From UBA1672 sp965263215 (GTDB lineage Bacteria; Pseudomonadota; Alphaproteobacteria; Micavibrionales; Micavibrionaceae), in assembly GCA_965263215.1 (NCBI GenBank), contig OZ253663.1, forward strand, positions 1,364,001 to 1,428,000: a DNA stretch of 64,000 bases, read 5' to 3'. Below are positions 1 through 8,366 of the stretch, piece after piece. Each line of letters begins with the position of its first letter. The first letter of the stretch is position 1. The notes under the pieces are model-generated. The model did not search any database. It was given only the letters and a program-made list of their open reading frames with translations, and was not told the DNA's origin. Made by a program: the position numbers and the translations under genes.

Positions 1-175
1 CATCATCATAATCCGCGACAATTGTTTCTTTGGCGACGTGTGATGCCGGGCAATCTGATTCGGGGGAGAAAATAATGACAGATATACCAAGATTGGCTGC
101 GGCCATGGCGCTCATACGGCCCAACTGACCACCACCCAGAATGCCCAAAGTCATATCAGTGTTGATTGTGGGCAT
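1..175 (-). CDS. purK: PurK, N5-carboxyaminoimidazole ribonucleotide synthetase (N-terminal fragment)
   Basis: Only the first 58 codons are in the window; the gene continues beyond base 1. The translation opens MPTINTDMTLGILGGGQLGRM, the glycine-rich nucleotide-binding start of PurK (ATP-grasp superfamily, de novo purine synthesis, AIR + bicarbonate + ATP to N5-CAIR). The ATG (173-175) lies 6 bp after the purE stop on the same strand, so purE-purK is a two-gene operon handing N5-CAIR from PurK to PurE. The identification rests on the N-terminus plus the neighbour. Confidence 0.93.
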   Translation of the reverse strand, partial: MPTINTDMTLGILGGGQLGRMSAMAAANLGISVIIFSPESDCPASHVAKETIVADYDD

Positions 176-181
176 GTGTTC

Positions 182-691
182 TTACTCCGATGGGATTTCT
201 TTAATGCTATCGGTTTGCTTTTGCCTTTGGTTTTCCAGCGCCTGTTGAACATCAGGCATGGACGTACCCAAGATTGACGCTGCCAAAATCCCTGCATTTT
301 TTGCGCCCGCTTGTCCAATGGCGAGTGTGCCAACAGGAATACCACCAGGCATTTGAACGATAGAGAGTAAGCTGTCCATTCCCTTCAGAGGTTTGCTTTC
401 AACGGGAACCCCAAGCACGGGTAATGGTGTTAAGCTCGCCACCATACCGGGGAGGTGCGCCGCGCCGCCTGCGCCTGCTATGATCACCTTAATGCCGCGG
501 TCTTTTGCCGATTTGGCATATTCATACATGCGATCCGGTGTGCGATGAGCCGAAACAATGCGACACTCATGTGCTATGCCTAAATTATGCAATACATTAT
601 GAGCGGCTTTCATTGTTTCCCAATCAGATTGAGAACCCATAATAATGCCAACGAGTGGCTCTGTGTCGGAATGTGTCATATGTGCACGCAT
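182..691 (-). CDS. purE: PurE, N5-carboxyaminoimidazole ribonucleotide mutase
   Basis: Class I PurE converts N5-CAIR to CAIR in purine synthesis. The 169-residue product has the family landmarks: VGIIMGSQSDW near the start, the SAHRTPDRM substrate loop, AGAGGAAHLPGM and the GVPVESKPLKGMDSLLSIVQMP stretch with the typical PGGIPVGTLAIG. Length is normal for the small bacterial enzyme. Two in-frame ATGs (691 and 679) are possible and neither has a clear Shine-Dalgarno; the second gives a start closer to that usual in the family. It is followed 6 bp later by purK, its pathway partner. Confidence 0.96.
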   Translation of the reverse strand: MRAHMTHSDTEPLVGIIMGSQSDWETMKAAHNVLHNLGIAHECRIVSAHRTPDRMYEYAKSAKDRGIKVIIAGAGGAAHLPGMVASLTPLPVLGVPVESKPLKGMDSLLSIVQMPGGIPVGTLAIGQAGAKNAGILAASILGTSMPDVQQALENQRQKQTDSIKEIPSE

Positions 692-761
692 TTCTTATGT
701 TTTTTAGAAGAGTACAATTTATAAGAAAAAGCGTTCCTTATCGCAAGGCTATAAATAGATA

Positions 762-968
762 TTAAGCGATAATGTCATCAATCAGCGCACTTTCAAGTTT
801 TTGAATCATGTCCTTAAGCCACAATTTCTTCTTTTTAAGCTGCTGCATGTGCAAAAGATTTACGGGCGTATCGCTTTTCAGAGCTTTTTCGATGAGTTCA
901 TCAAGTGCCTGATGCTCACCTCTGTATTCTGTAAGCTTCGCTTTCAGTTCTTCTAGATCTTCCTGCAT
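762..968 (-). CDS. YdcH/DUF465 small coiled-coil protein
   Basis: A 68-residue, highly charged, almost wholly helical protein with regular Leu/Glu/Lys heptads (LEELKAKLTEYRGEHQALDE) and the basic QLKKKKLWLKD segment that typifies the YdcH/DUF465 family. Members are short cytosolic coiled-coil proteins, common in alphaproteobacteria, with no established biochemical role. It sits alone between purE (same strand, 70 bp away) and the divergent pfk gene. The call is on composition and the central motif. Confidence 0.8.
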   Translation of the reverse strand: MQEDLEELKAKLTEYRGEHQALDELIEKALKSDTPVNLLHMQQLKKKKLWLKDMIQKLESALIDDIIA

Positions 969-1171
969 GGTATAACTTATTAACCTTTTGAAAATTTGAT
1001 CGTAAAGAATAACATATAATCCCTTGTTTGATAAACAAAAAACGATAGGGTAATAATGATTGTGCTTTGCACCATTTAAAAAAAACTTTTCCTGTTATAC
1101 CCTCTAGGCGTTACGATTCTTATTCGAGAGAATTTCTTTGGCGCAATTTTTAAAAACTGAAATGGATTTAC

Positions 1172-2248
1172 ATGACAAAAAGAGTAGCGATTTTTACAAG
1201 TGGTGGTGATTGCGCCGGCCTTAATGCAGTTATGCGTGCTGCGGTTTTGCGTGCGAATGGTATTGGTTGGGAGGTTGTGGGCCTTTTGAACGGAACGGCG
1301 GGTTTGTTAGAGGCCGAGCCGCAGTATAAAGTTTTAAGTCCGGATGATTTTGACGGTAACATCATGCGTATGGGCGGCACGATTTTGGGAACAACCAATT
1401 CCCGTAATCCTTTTGCCTATGAAATGGATGATGGTCGTGTGATTGATCGATCTGATGAGTTGATCCAAGCATTTAAGGATTTAGATATTGAGGCCGTGAT
1501 CGGTATCGGCGGTGACGGCAGTTTTGAAATTTTAAATAAGCTCGTGAAGCAAGGCGGGCTCAATTTTGTGGGTATTCCCAAAACCATTGATAACGATGTT
1601 AATATGACAGACTTTGCCGTTGGGTATGATACGGCCGTTTCTGTCGCGACCGAAGCGCTAGATCGTTTGCAACCAACTGCAGCAAGCCATGATCGCGTGA
1701 TGTTGTTAGAGGTTATGGGGCGTGATGCAGGGCATATAGCCTTAGCGGCAGGAATAGCAGGGGGCGCAGATGTTATTCTGATACCTGAAATTGATTATAC
1801 GATTGAGGCCATTGCCAAGAAAATTAATGAGATCAAAGAAAACGGACGGAATTTTGCTCTGGTGATTGTATCAGAGGCTGTTAAAACGCCGGATGGTAAG
1901 AAGCATGAAGTTGTCTATCATGGCGGCGAAACACGTTATGGCGGGATCGCTGATTATTTGGGGGTGAAAATAGCAGAGGCAACAGGATCGGAAACGAGAG
2001 TAACTGTTTTAGGGCACGTACAAAGGGGGGCGAGCCCGTCGTACAATGACCGCTTGCTCGCCTCAGCCTTTGGTGTAAGGGCCGTTGATCTATTACAGGA
2101 AAAGAAGTACGGGCGTATGGTCGCGTGGCAAAATGATACGATTGTTGATGTTGCGATTGAAGATGCAATAGCCAAATGTCATACGGTTGATGTGAATGGT
2201 ATGCTCGTACATACGGCAAAATCTTTGGGGATTTCCTTTGGCGAGTGA
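1172..2248 (+). CDS. pfkA: 6-phosphofructokinase (PfkA family, phosphoryl donor uncertain)
   Basis: Glycolytic phosphofructokinase fold, 358 residues. The N-terminal TSGGDCAGLNAV loop, the GIGGDGSFE nucleotide loop, the catalytic PKTIDNDV segment, MLLEVMGRDAGHIAL and the LGHVQRGASPSYNDR substrate loop are all present. In E. coli numbering the donor-discriminating positions are Gly104 (here GGDGS, as in ATP enzymes) and Lys124 (here PKTIDND, as in PPi enzymes), so the protein has the mixed signature of the so-called group III PFKs, whose members use either ATP or PPi. Donor choice cannot be settled here. The ATG at 1172 has only a weak GGA upstream. It stands alone, with no glycolytic neighbours. 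Confidence 0.93.
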   Translation: MTKRVAIFTSGGDCAGLNAVMRAAVLRANGIGWEVVGLLNGTAGLLEAEPQYKVLSPDDFDGNIMRMGGTILGTTNSRNPFAYEMDDGRVIDRSDELIQAFKDLDIEAVIGIGGDGSFEILNKLVKQGGLNFVGIPKTIDNDVNMTDFAVGYDTAVSVATEALDRLQPTAASHDRVMLLEVMGRDAGHIALAAGIAGGADVILIPEIDYTIEAIAKKINEIKENGRNFALVIVSEAVKTPDGKKHEVVYHGGETRYGGIADYLGVKIAEATGSETRVTVLGHVQRGASPSYNDRLLASAFGVRAVDLLQEKKYGRMVAWQNDTIVDVAIEDAIAKCHTVDVNGMLVHTAKSLGISFGE

Positions 2249-2394
2249 AAAATATAGGCTTTCAAATAAAAAATGTGTAAACTCTACCTTATTGATATAT
2301 TTGAATCTTGCTAGCTGCGTATTGGGGCTATAAGATGTACGCGGGTGGTATGCACCTACGTTTATGAATTAACAAGAAAAGTGAACACACTAAT

Positions 2395-2925
2395 ATGCTC
2401 TACGTACAACAGTCCCTTGGTCCTGATGAGGAACTCATCCATGTTGGTAAATTTCACTGGATGTACACCGTTAACTCCTTTATGGCGATTTTGTGGGGGC
2501 TTATTGGTGCCATTATGATTATGTTTATTGCGTACAAGGCCTATGAATTTATGGGCAAGTTACCACCCAGAACAGGGTTCTTTAGCGCGATACAGATTAT
2601 TCACCCGGGTATACGCGGTGTGTCTTTCTTGTTTTTTATTCTCGGTCTAGTGAAATTTGCACAGATGATGGTCGTAAAAGTGACCACAGAAATAGCGATT
2701 ACAAATAATCGTTTGGTATATAAACGCGGTTTGGTTGCACGCCATGTTGGTGAAATCAGCATCGATCGCATTGAGGGGGTGAATGTACTGCAGCCTATAT
2801 TAGGGCGTATATTCAATTACGGACGTGTTATGGTACGCGGGATGGGCGTTGGTGAGGTTTTGCTACCGCCTATTGAAGACCCTATTTCATTCCGTAGAGC
2901 AATCGAAGAGGCGAAAGCAAGATGA
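2395..2925 (+). CDS. PH-domain membrane protein 1 (bPH2/YdbT type)
   Basis: 176 residues with two hydrophobic segments (about 27-47 and 75-95) followed by a bacterial PH-like domain. The pattern TEIAITNNRLVYKRGLVARHVGEISIDRIEGVNV is the classic opening of the YdbT/bPH2 domain, in which the TNxR turn and a later G.V.V.GMG strand recur (RVMVRGMGVGE). Likely an inner-membrane protein with a cytosolic PH-like domain; function unknown. It overlaps the next gene by the ATGA tetranucleotide at 2922-2925, so the two are translationally coupled and probably act together. Confidence 0.85.
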   Translation: MLYVQQSLGPDEELIHVGKFHWMYTVNSFMAILWGLIGAIMIMFIAYKAYEFMGKLPPRTGFFSAIQIIHPGIRGVSFLFFILGLVKFAQMMVVKVTTEIAITNNRLVYKRGLVARHVGEISIDRIEGVNVLQPILGRIFNYGRVMVRGMGVGEVLLPPIEDPISFRRAIEEAKAR

Positions 2926-3521
2926 GTAACACTAAGAGAAATTCAAGTGGTCCTAAAACGGCGCAGGACAGAGAAATCGAAAAAATGTTGGTGGATGGTG
3001 AGGAAGTTATTCTTCGCGCCGAGTTGCATTGGGCAATTTACTGGAAATCATTTGCAGTTTTGATTTTTGCCTTATTTATGTGGGCTTTAATGCCCATCGT
3101 GATGCCTCTTGCTATGTTAGTCGGAATTTGTGGCGCTTTGATGCTTTGTACGGCCATATTGACGCAACATTTTTTGATATTAGCCGTTACAAACAAGCGT
3201 GTTTTGGCACGCTATGGTTTGTTGCAGATGGATGTTGTCGATATTCGCCTGAGTAAAATAGAAAGTATTGATCTTGAGCGGATGCTTCTTGGGCATATGC
3301 TCGGCTATGCTAGTGTTGTGGTTATGGGAACCGGGCAGCGCGTCTTAAGAGTGCAGTTTATTTCGAATGCGGAGGCCTTCAGACGTTATTATAATGCAAT
3401 GGTTTTGGCCGAAGAGGGCAATGAAGAGGCTGAAGAGCAGATTAATAAAATGAAAGACGATGTTGGCATGATGGAGCCCAGAGAATCTAAGCCGGCAGGT
3501 CGAAGAACAAAGAAAATGTAA
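2922..3521 (+). CDS. PH-domain membrane protein 2 (bPH2/YdbT type)
   Basis: 199 residues, paralogous in layout to the preceding protein: a soluble N-terminus, a long hydrophobic stretch (about 45-90, probably two membrane passes), then a PH-like domain with VTNKRVLARYGLLQMDVVDI and SKIESIDLERM, ending with a glycine strand (VVVMGTGQRV). The last 40 residues are acidic then basic and look disordered (EEAEEQINKMK to RRTKKM). Start ATG overlaps the upstream stop. The two probably form a membrane complex; biochemical role not known. Confidence 0.85.
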   Translation: MSNTKRNSSGPKTAQDREIEKMLVDGEEVILRAELHWAIYWKSFAVLIFALFMWALMPIVMPLAMLVGICGALMLCTAILTQHFLILAVTNKRVLARYGLLQMDVVDIRLSKIESIDLERMLLGHMLGYASVVVMGTGQRVLRVQFISNAEAFRRYYNAMVLAEEGNEEAEEQINKMKDDVGMMEPRESKPAGRRTKKM

Positions 3522-3614
3522 TTCTAATCTTGCATTTTCAAGTTTCTTACGCTTTTTATAAAATAATCAAATAGATGTAATAACTCAAAACCTTATGAAA
3601 TAGGATTCTCTGCT

Positions 3615-5360
3615 ATGCCGGATTCAAAAAACGCGCACCCAAACGGATGGGATAAAAGTAAGCTTGTAAGCCGTTATGTAACTGAGGGGCCTAAATCTGC
3701 GCCGCACCGCTCGTACTATTACGCGATGGGTATGACGGAAGAGCAAATTCATCAGCCTTTAGTTGGTGTGGCAACATGCTGGAATGAAGCTGCACCTTGT
3801 AATATTGCGCTTAGTCGTCAGGCGCAGGCCGTTAAGAAGGGTGTTGATGGGGCAGGGGCAACACCGCGCGAATTTACAACGATTACAGTAACGGATGGTA
3901 TTGCGATGGGGCATGAGGGGATGCGTTCATCTTTGGTGTCACGTGAAGTTATCGCAGATTCTGTTGAACTTACGATGCGCGGTCATTGTTATGATGCACT
4001 TGTAGGCTTGGCTGGTTGCGATAAATCCTTGCCTGGTATGATGATGGTGATGATCCGTCTAAACGTGCCAAGCGTGTTTATGTATGGCGGCACAATATTG
4101 CCCGGTAAATTTAAAGGTAAAGATGTTGATGTTGTGAATGTGTTTGAGGCCGTAGGTCAACATGCCACAGGGAAAATGAGTGATGAGGATTTACATGCGC
4201 TTGAATGTGTGGCGTGTCCGTCCGCGGGGGCGTGTGGCGGTCAGTTTACGGCCAATACTATGGCCTGTGTCAGTGAGGCGATTGGTTTGGCATTGCCGAA
4301 TTCGGCCGGTGCACCTGCGCCGTATGAAAGTCGCGATGAATATGCGGCGGCATCTGGCGAAGCTGTGGTGCAACTCATCAAAAATGGTGGCCCGCGTCCA
4401 CGTGATATTGTGACGCGCAAATCACTAGAGAACGCAGCGGCGATTGTGGCGGCGACTGGTGGCTCTACAAATGCAGCTTTGCACCTGCCTGCGATGGCGC
4501 ATGAGGCGGGGATTGATTTCAACCTGTTTGAAGTTGCTGAAATTTTTAAGAAGACGCCGTATCTTGCGAACCTTCGCCCTGGCGGTAAATACGTCGCCAA
4601 AGACCTCTATGATGTTGGTGGTGTCGGCGTTGTTCTTAAAGAACTGTTGGATAACGGTTATCTGCATGGTGATTGTATCACTGTAAGCGGCAAGACGATT
4701 GCAGAAAATTTGGAAGGCGTGAGCTTGCCCGAAGATCAGGATGTTGTGTATCCGGTGAAAAAGCCGATTTACCCGACAGGCGGCGTTGTGGGCCTGAAGG
4801 GGAATTTGGCACCGGAAGGCGCGATTGTAAAAATCGCCGGTCTTGAAGAGTTGGTGTTTGAAGGGCCTGCACGTGTGTTTGACGGTGAGGAAGCCTGTTT
4901 TCAGGCCGTTCAGAACCGTGAATATGAAGAAGGCGATGTTCTTGTTATCCGTTATGAGGGCGCGAAAGGCGGCCCGGGTATGCGTGAAATGCTTTCCACG
5001 ACGGCGGCATTATACGGGCAGGGAACCGGCGGTAAAGTTGCCCTTATTACCGATGGGCGCTTCTCAGGCGGTACGCGTGGTTTCTGTATTGGGCATGTTG
5101 GCCCTGAGGCCGCAGTTGGTGGGCCTATTGGCTTGATCAAAGATGGCGATATCATCCGTATTGATGCTAATGAAGGCACAATGGATGTAAAGCTATCCGA
5201 TGAAGAATTGGAGCAAAGGCGCGCAGAATGGAAACCAAGAAAAACCAATTATAATTCGGGTGCGCTTTATAAATATGCTCAGCTTGTAGGGCCAGCGCGT
5301 GATGGCGCGGTCACGCACCCCGGTGCAAAAGAAGAAACGCATGTATTTGTTAACCTTTAA
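3615..5360 (+). CDS. ilvD: IlvD, dihydroxy-acid dehydratase
   Basis: Dehydrates 2,3-dihydroxy-isovalerate and -methylvalerate in valine/isoleucine synthesis. The 581-residue product carries three spaced cluster cysteines at about C62 (TCWNEAAPCN), C135 (GLAGCDKSLPGM) and C207 (PSAGACGGQFTANTM), each roughly 73 residues apart, plus the C-terminal RFSGGTRGFCIGHVGPEA signature. The presence of all three with the CWxxxxPCN form is the pattern of [2Fe-2S] members rather than the [4Fe-4S] E. coli type (inference from family knowledge). No other ilv gene is adjacent. Confidence 0.96.
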   Translation: MPDSKNAHPNGWDKSKLVSRYVTEGPKSAPHRSYYYAMGMTEEQIHQPLVGVATCWNEAAPCNIALSRQAQAVKKGVDGAGATPREFTTITVTDGIAMGHEGMRSSLVSREVIADSVELTMRGHCYDALVGLAGCDKSLPGMMMVMIRLNVPSVFMYGGTILPGKFKGKDVDVVNVFEAVGQHATGKMSDEDLHALECVACPSAGACGGQFTANTMACVSEAIGLALPNSAGAPAPYESRDEYAAASGEAVVQLIKNGGPRPRDIVTRKSLENAAAIVAATGGSTNAALHLPAMAHEAGIDFNLFEVAEIFKKTPYLANLRPGGKYVAKDLYDVGGVGVVLKELLDNGYLHGDCITVSGKTIAENLEGVSLPEDQDVVYPVKKPIYPTGGVVGLKGNLAPEGAIVKIAGLEELVFEGPARVFDGEEACFQAVQNREYEEGDVLVIRYEGAKGGPGMREMLSTTAALYGQGTGGKVALITDGRFSGGTRGFCIGHVGPEAAVGGPIGLIKDGDIIRIDANEGTMDVKLSDEELEQRRAEWKPRKTNYNSGALYKYAQLVGPARDGAVTHPGAKEETHVFVNL

Positions 5361-5405
5361 GCGTTACAATACTGTTTGGGCGTAAGATTAAAAAAGTGAT
5401 TTATA

Positions 5406-7034
5406 ATGATATGTAAGCCTTTTTCGAAGGTTCTCTTTTGGGTGCTTGTTTGTGTTATCTGGACATACGCGCAGCCCTCAATGGCAAAACAGCTTCATAA
5501 CCAAGCCGTCATCGACGCGTTTTATATGGAGCAAGATGGTGAGCCTTTATGGCTTAGAGGGACGAAGCTTAATAAGGCGGGGAAGACGTTACATGAAGCA
5601 CTGCAAAATGCTTGGCACCACGGGCTAAATCCAAATTCATATAATGTTGCGACTATTGATCTCCTGATCTCTCATGATGAGTATGGTGATCGTTCCTCTG
5701 AAGAATTGGCGCTAAAGCTTGAAGTGCTTTTGACTGACGGTTATGTCAGGTACGTTCAAGACTTAAGCGGTATGCGCGTTAATGCGTATGAGCTTGGATT
5801 ACGCCAGAAAGATTGGCTGCAGCGTATATCTGCGCAAGATGCTTTGGCATTATTGCCTGAAGATTTGGATGATATTGATGCGTTTCTGGAGCGTCAGGGG
5901 CCTCAAACTGCGACATATCAAACGTTAAAGGCAGAGCTGATTTCATTGGTTGATAACAGTGATGAAAACCTTACTGATTTTGACCCTATTAGCATCCGCC
6001 GTACGTTGTATCCGGGTAGGAAAGATAACAATGTTCCCGCTTTACGTTTAAGGCTTGGGGCGCAAGAGCCAAGTCAGGAAGAGCTTTATATTTATGACCC
6101 ATTATTGGTTCAGGCCGTAGAGAAATTTCAAGCCGAGCATGGTTTAAAGCCTGATGGTATCGTTGGGAAACAGACGTTACATGCGTTGAACCATGGAAAA
6201 GACGATAAAATAACGCAGCTTATCGTGAATATGGAACGATTGCGCTGGGTTCCTGATGAAAAACCGGAACGTTTTGTTGTTGTCAATATTCCTTCTGCGC
6301 GCTTGTGGGCCATAGAAAACGGAAGTGTGGCTTTCACGATGCCTGTGATTGTAGGGCGCAAGAAGAGACCGACACTTTCATTTGTGACCAAGATACATGG
6401 CGTTAGGTTTAACCCGACTTGGACAGTGCCGCCGACCATAAAAGAAGAGGATATCCTGCCGAGCTTATTGGAAAACCCTGCATATCTTGCAGATAAGGGC
6501 ATGGAGCTTTTTGATGGTTATGGTCGTGATGCACCAACGTTGGACCCTATGGTTGTTGATTGGGCATCGCTTTCAAAGCAAGAGTTGAATAATTTGAATA
6601 TGGTTCAAGTACCGGGAGCGCACAATCCGCTTGGTCTTATTAGGATTTTGATGCCAAATGAGCATAATATTTACCTGCATGACACAAATAATAAGTCTTT
6701 GTTCTATAAAGCTGATAGGGCGCAATCCTCTGGCTGTGTTCGCATGCAGGATCCTGAAAAGATGGCGCAATTTGCTCTTAAAAACCGTAAAGGCTGGGCA
6801 GATGGTGATCTTAAAAAAATCATAGCATCTAAAAAAATGACGGATCTTTATACGAATGATCATGTCACAGTTTATTTGCTTTATTACACGGTTTGGTTGG
6901 GCGAAGCAGGGCAAGTAATATATGGGCGTGATATTTATGACGACGATCAAAGCTTGCTTGGGGCACTTAAAAAGCTTGACGGAGTTCCCATAATAAGGGA
7001 CAATGGTATTATATTGTCCACATCTGCGGATTAG
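5406..7034 (+). CDS. YcbB/LdtD-type L,D-transpeptidase
   Basis: Periplasmic enzyme forming 3-3 peptidoglycan cross-links or attaching proteins to the wall. 542 residues: N-terminal signal peptide (about 1-27, ending in QPSMAKQ), an L,D-transpeptidase scaffold region, a peptidoglycan-binding repeat (about 220-262, VEKFQAEHGLKPDGIVGKQT) and a YkuD catalytic domain (about 285-460) with the HDTNNKSLF histidine and SSGCVRM with catalytic Cys444. The large size and domain order match the YcbB (LdtD) class. It is followed by a DUF882 wall peptidase; the LdtR-type regulator at 18.8 kb belongs to a family known to control such genes. Confidence 0.93.
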   Translation: MICKPFSKVLFWVLVCVIWTYAQPSMAKQLHNQAVIDAFYMEQDGEPLWLRGTKLNKAGKTLHEALQNAWHHGLNPNSYNVATIDLLISHDEYGDRSSEELALKLEVLLTDGYVRYVQDLSGMRVNAYELGLRQKDWLQRISAQDALALLPEDLDDIDAFLERQGPQTATYQTLKAELISLVDNSDENLTDFDPISIRRTLYPGRKDNNVPALRLRLGAQEPSQEELYIYDPLLVQAVEKFQAEHGLKPDGIVGKQTLHALNHGKDDKITQLIVNMERLRWVPDEKPERFVVVNIPSARLWAIENGSVAFTMPVIVGRKKRPTLSFVTKIHGVRFNPTWTVPPTIKEEDILPSLLENPAYLADKGMELFDGYGRDAPTLDPMVVDWASLSKQELNNLNMVQVPGAHNPLGLIRILMPNEHNIYLHDTNNKSLFYKADRAQSSGCVRMQDPEKMAQFALKNRKGWADGDLKKIIASKKMTDLYTNDHVTVYLLYYTVWLGEAGQVIYGRDIYDDDQSLLGALKKLDGVPIIRDNGIILSTSAD

Positions 7035-7106
7035 CCGATATCTGGACATACAATTTGCAAAGTCTTCCGGCAAATTGAATATTTACTCATATAAAAAAGT
7101 AATGTA

Positions 7107-7158
7107 GAACTATCTCTATCGAGTTCTATGCCCATTTGGGCATTTCTTTTTGTTTTCT
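7107..7158 (+). terminator. Rho-independent terminator after the L,D-transpeptidase gene
   Basis: An outer hairpin GAACT (7107-7111) / AGTTC (7122-7126) is followed by a second, tighter one ATGCCC-ATTT-GGGCAT (7128-7143) that runs directly into TTTCTTTTTGTTTTC. The second hairpin with its T-rich tail is the likely terminator; the first may assist. Confidence 0.65.
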
Positions 7159-7195
7159 TGCATTTACGCCGCTTTTTTGCTAAACGGGGGGTTAT

Positions 7196-7789
7196 ATGAA
7201 ACAGTTTTTTGACATGGATAATACCAATGAGCGCGTGGACACGCAGCGCCGTGACTTAATGAAGTTTGGTTTTGCCGGCATTATTGGTACTGCAATTCCT
7301 TTTATTTCGACAGGAAATGTTCTTGCCGCGAGCAAAAACGATGCGTGGAAGGTTTCTTTCCGTCATGCACATACAGGCGAAAGTTTTTCCGGGGTATATC
7401 GTGTTGGCGATAAGTATCTTCCGGACGCGTTTGAGCGTTTAAGTTACGTTCTACGTGATTTTAGAACAAAGGAAGTTTTCCCGATGGATCCGCATGTTGT
7501 TGATATCATGTCGATCGTACAGAGAAAAACCGGCGTGCAGGAACCTTTACACATACTTTCCGGTTACCGCAGCCCTAAAACAAATGCGATGCTTGGTAAG
7601 AGATCAAAGGGCGTGGCGTCTAATTCATTCCATATGTACGGGCAGGCATTAGATATTCGTATTCCTGATTACAGCACGAAAAAGCTTAGAAACATCGCCA
7701 AGTCACTGCAGGCGGGCGGCGTAGGGTACTATCCACGCAGCAGCTTTGTCCATGTTGATACAGGCAAAGTGCGTAGTTGGGTTTCCTAA
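7196..7789 (+). CDS. DUF882 (YcbK-like, M15-type) peptidoglycan peptidase, Tat-exported
   Basis: 197 residues. The N-terminus (about 1-46) is a twin-arginine signal: TQRRDLMKFGFAG, a mild hydrophobic core and NVLAAS as cleavage region. The rest is a DUF882/M15-like zinc peptidase: LSGYRSPKTN, then SFHMYGQALDIRI (His and Asp ligands) and FVHVDTG (third ligand with catalytic pair). Family members are linked to peptidoglycan peptide trimming. It lies just after an L,D-transpeptidase gene but behind a terminator, so it is functionally related but probably transcribed separately. Confidence 0.88.
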   Translation: MKQFFDMDNTNERVDTQRRDLMKFGFAGIIGTAIPFISTGNVLAASKNDAWKVSFRHAHTGESFSGVYRVGDKYLPDAFERLSYVLRDFRTKEVFPMDPHVVDIMSIVQRKTGVQEPLHILSGYRSPKTNAMLGKRSKGVASNSFHMYGQALDIRIPDYSTKKLRNIAKSLQAGGVGYYPRSSFVHVDTGKVRSWVS

Positions 7790-7817
7790 AACGGATTTTT
7801 AAGATATATAAAGAAAC

Positions 7818-7842
7818 GGGGCTATATGGCCCCTATTTTTTT
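7818..7842 (+). terminator. Rho-independent terminator directly abutting the folK ribosome-binding site
   Basis: GGGGC (7818-7822), loop TATATG, GCCCC (7829-7833), then TATTTTTTT to 7842. The T tract ends exactly where GAGG (7843-7846), the Shine-Dalgarno of folK, begins. Confidence 0.75.
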
Positions 7843-7853
7843 GAGGTATGCAG

Positions 7854-8366
7854 ATGATTTTAATTGGTATGGGGGCAAATCTAGACGGTGTTGATGGCAC
7901 GCCGGAAGAGTGCTTGAGAGCGACAGTTTTACGGCTTGAAGCGCGTGGCATAACTGTTGAAAAGATGTCTGGCATATGGAAGACCGCACCTGTGCCTATA
8001 TCAGATCAGCCGTGGTATAGAAATGCGGTATGCTCCGTTGAAAGCGAGTTAGAGCCTCATGCGCTACTCGCTGTTTTGGCCTCGATCGAAGATGATGTTG
8101 GGCGTGTCCGTCGCGGTAGAAACGAAGCGCGCGTGATAGATTTGGACTTACTCGCGTATAATGACCGTTTGATAGAAGGCAAAGATTTGCATATCCCTCA
8201 CCCCAGAATGAGTGACCGTGCCTTTGTGCTCTATCCCTTGCAAGAGGTCGTACCTGACTGGGTGCATCCAATTTCCGGTGTTTCAGTTTCTGAACTCATT
8301 AAAAATTTACCCAAAGACCAAGAAATTGAGCGTATACAAGAAGACACGGAGGCGCGTCATGGGTGA
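7854..8366 (+). CDS. folK: FolK, 2-amino-4-hydroxy-6-hydroxymethyldihydropteridine pyrophosphokinase
   Basis: Transfers pyrophosphate from ATP to hydroxymethyl-dihydropterin in folate synthesis. Landmarks: MILIGMGANL at the start, the QPWYRNAV pterin loop and the VIDLDLLAYND metal-binding motif followed by PHPRMSDRAFVLYPL. Two ATGs are close together (7848 and 7854). GAGG at 7843-7846 is 1 nt from the first but 7 nt from the second, so I take 7854. The 3' end overlaps folP by 8 bp, giving a coupled folK-folP pair for consecutive steps. Confidence 0.93.
   Translation: MILIGMGANLDGVDGTPEECLRATVLRLEARGITVEKMSGIWKTAPVPISDQPWYRNAVCSVESELEPHALLAVLASIEDDVGRVRRGRNEARVIDLDLLAYNDRLIEGKDLHIPHPRMSDRAFVLYPLQEVVPDWVHPISGVSVSELIKNLPKDQEIERIQEDTEARHG

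Noticed and set aside
2322..2366. 10-codon ATG frame upstream of the first PH-domain gene, as a possible leader peptide
   Set aside because: No amino-acid bias or attenuator hairpin; looks like chance.
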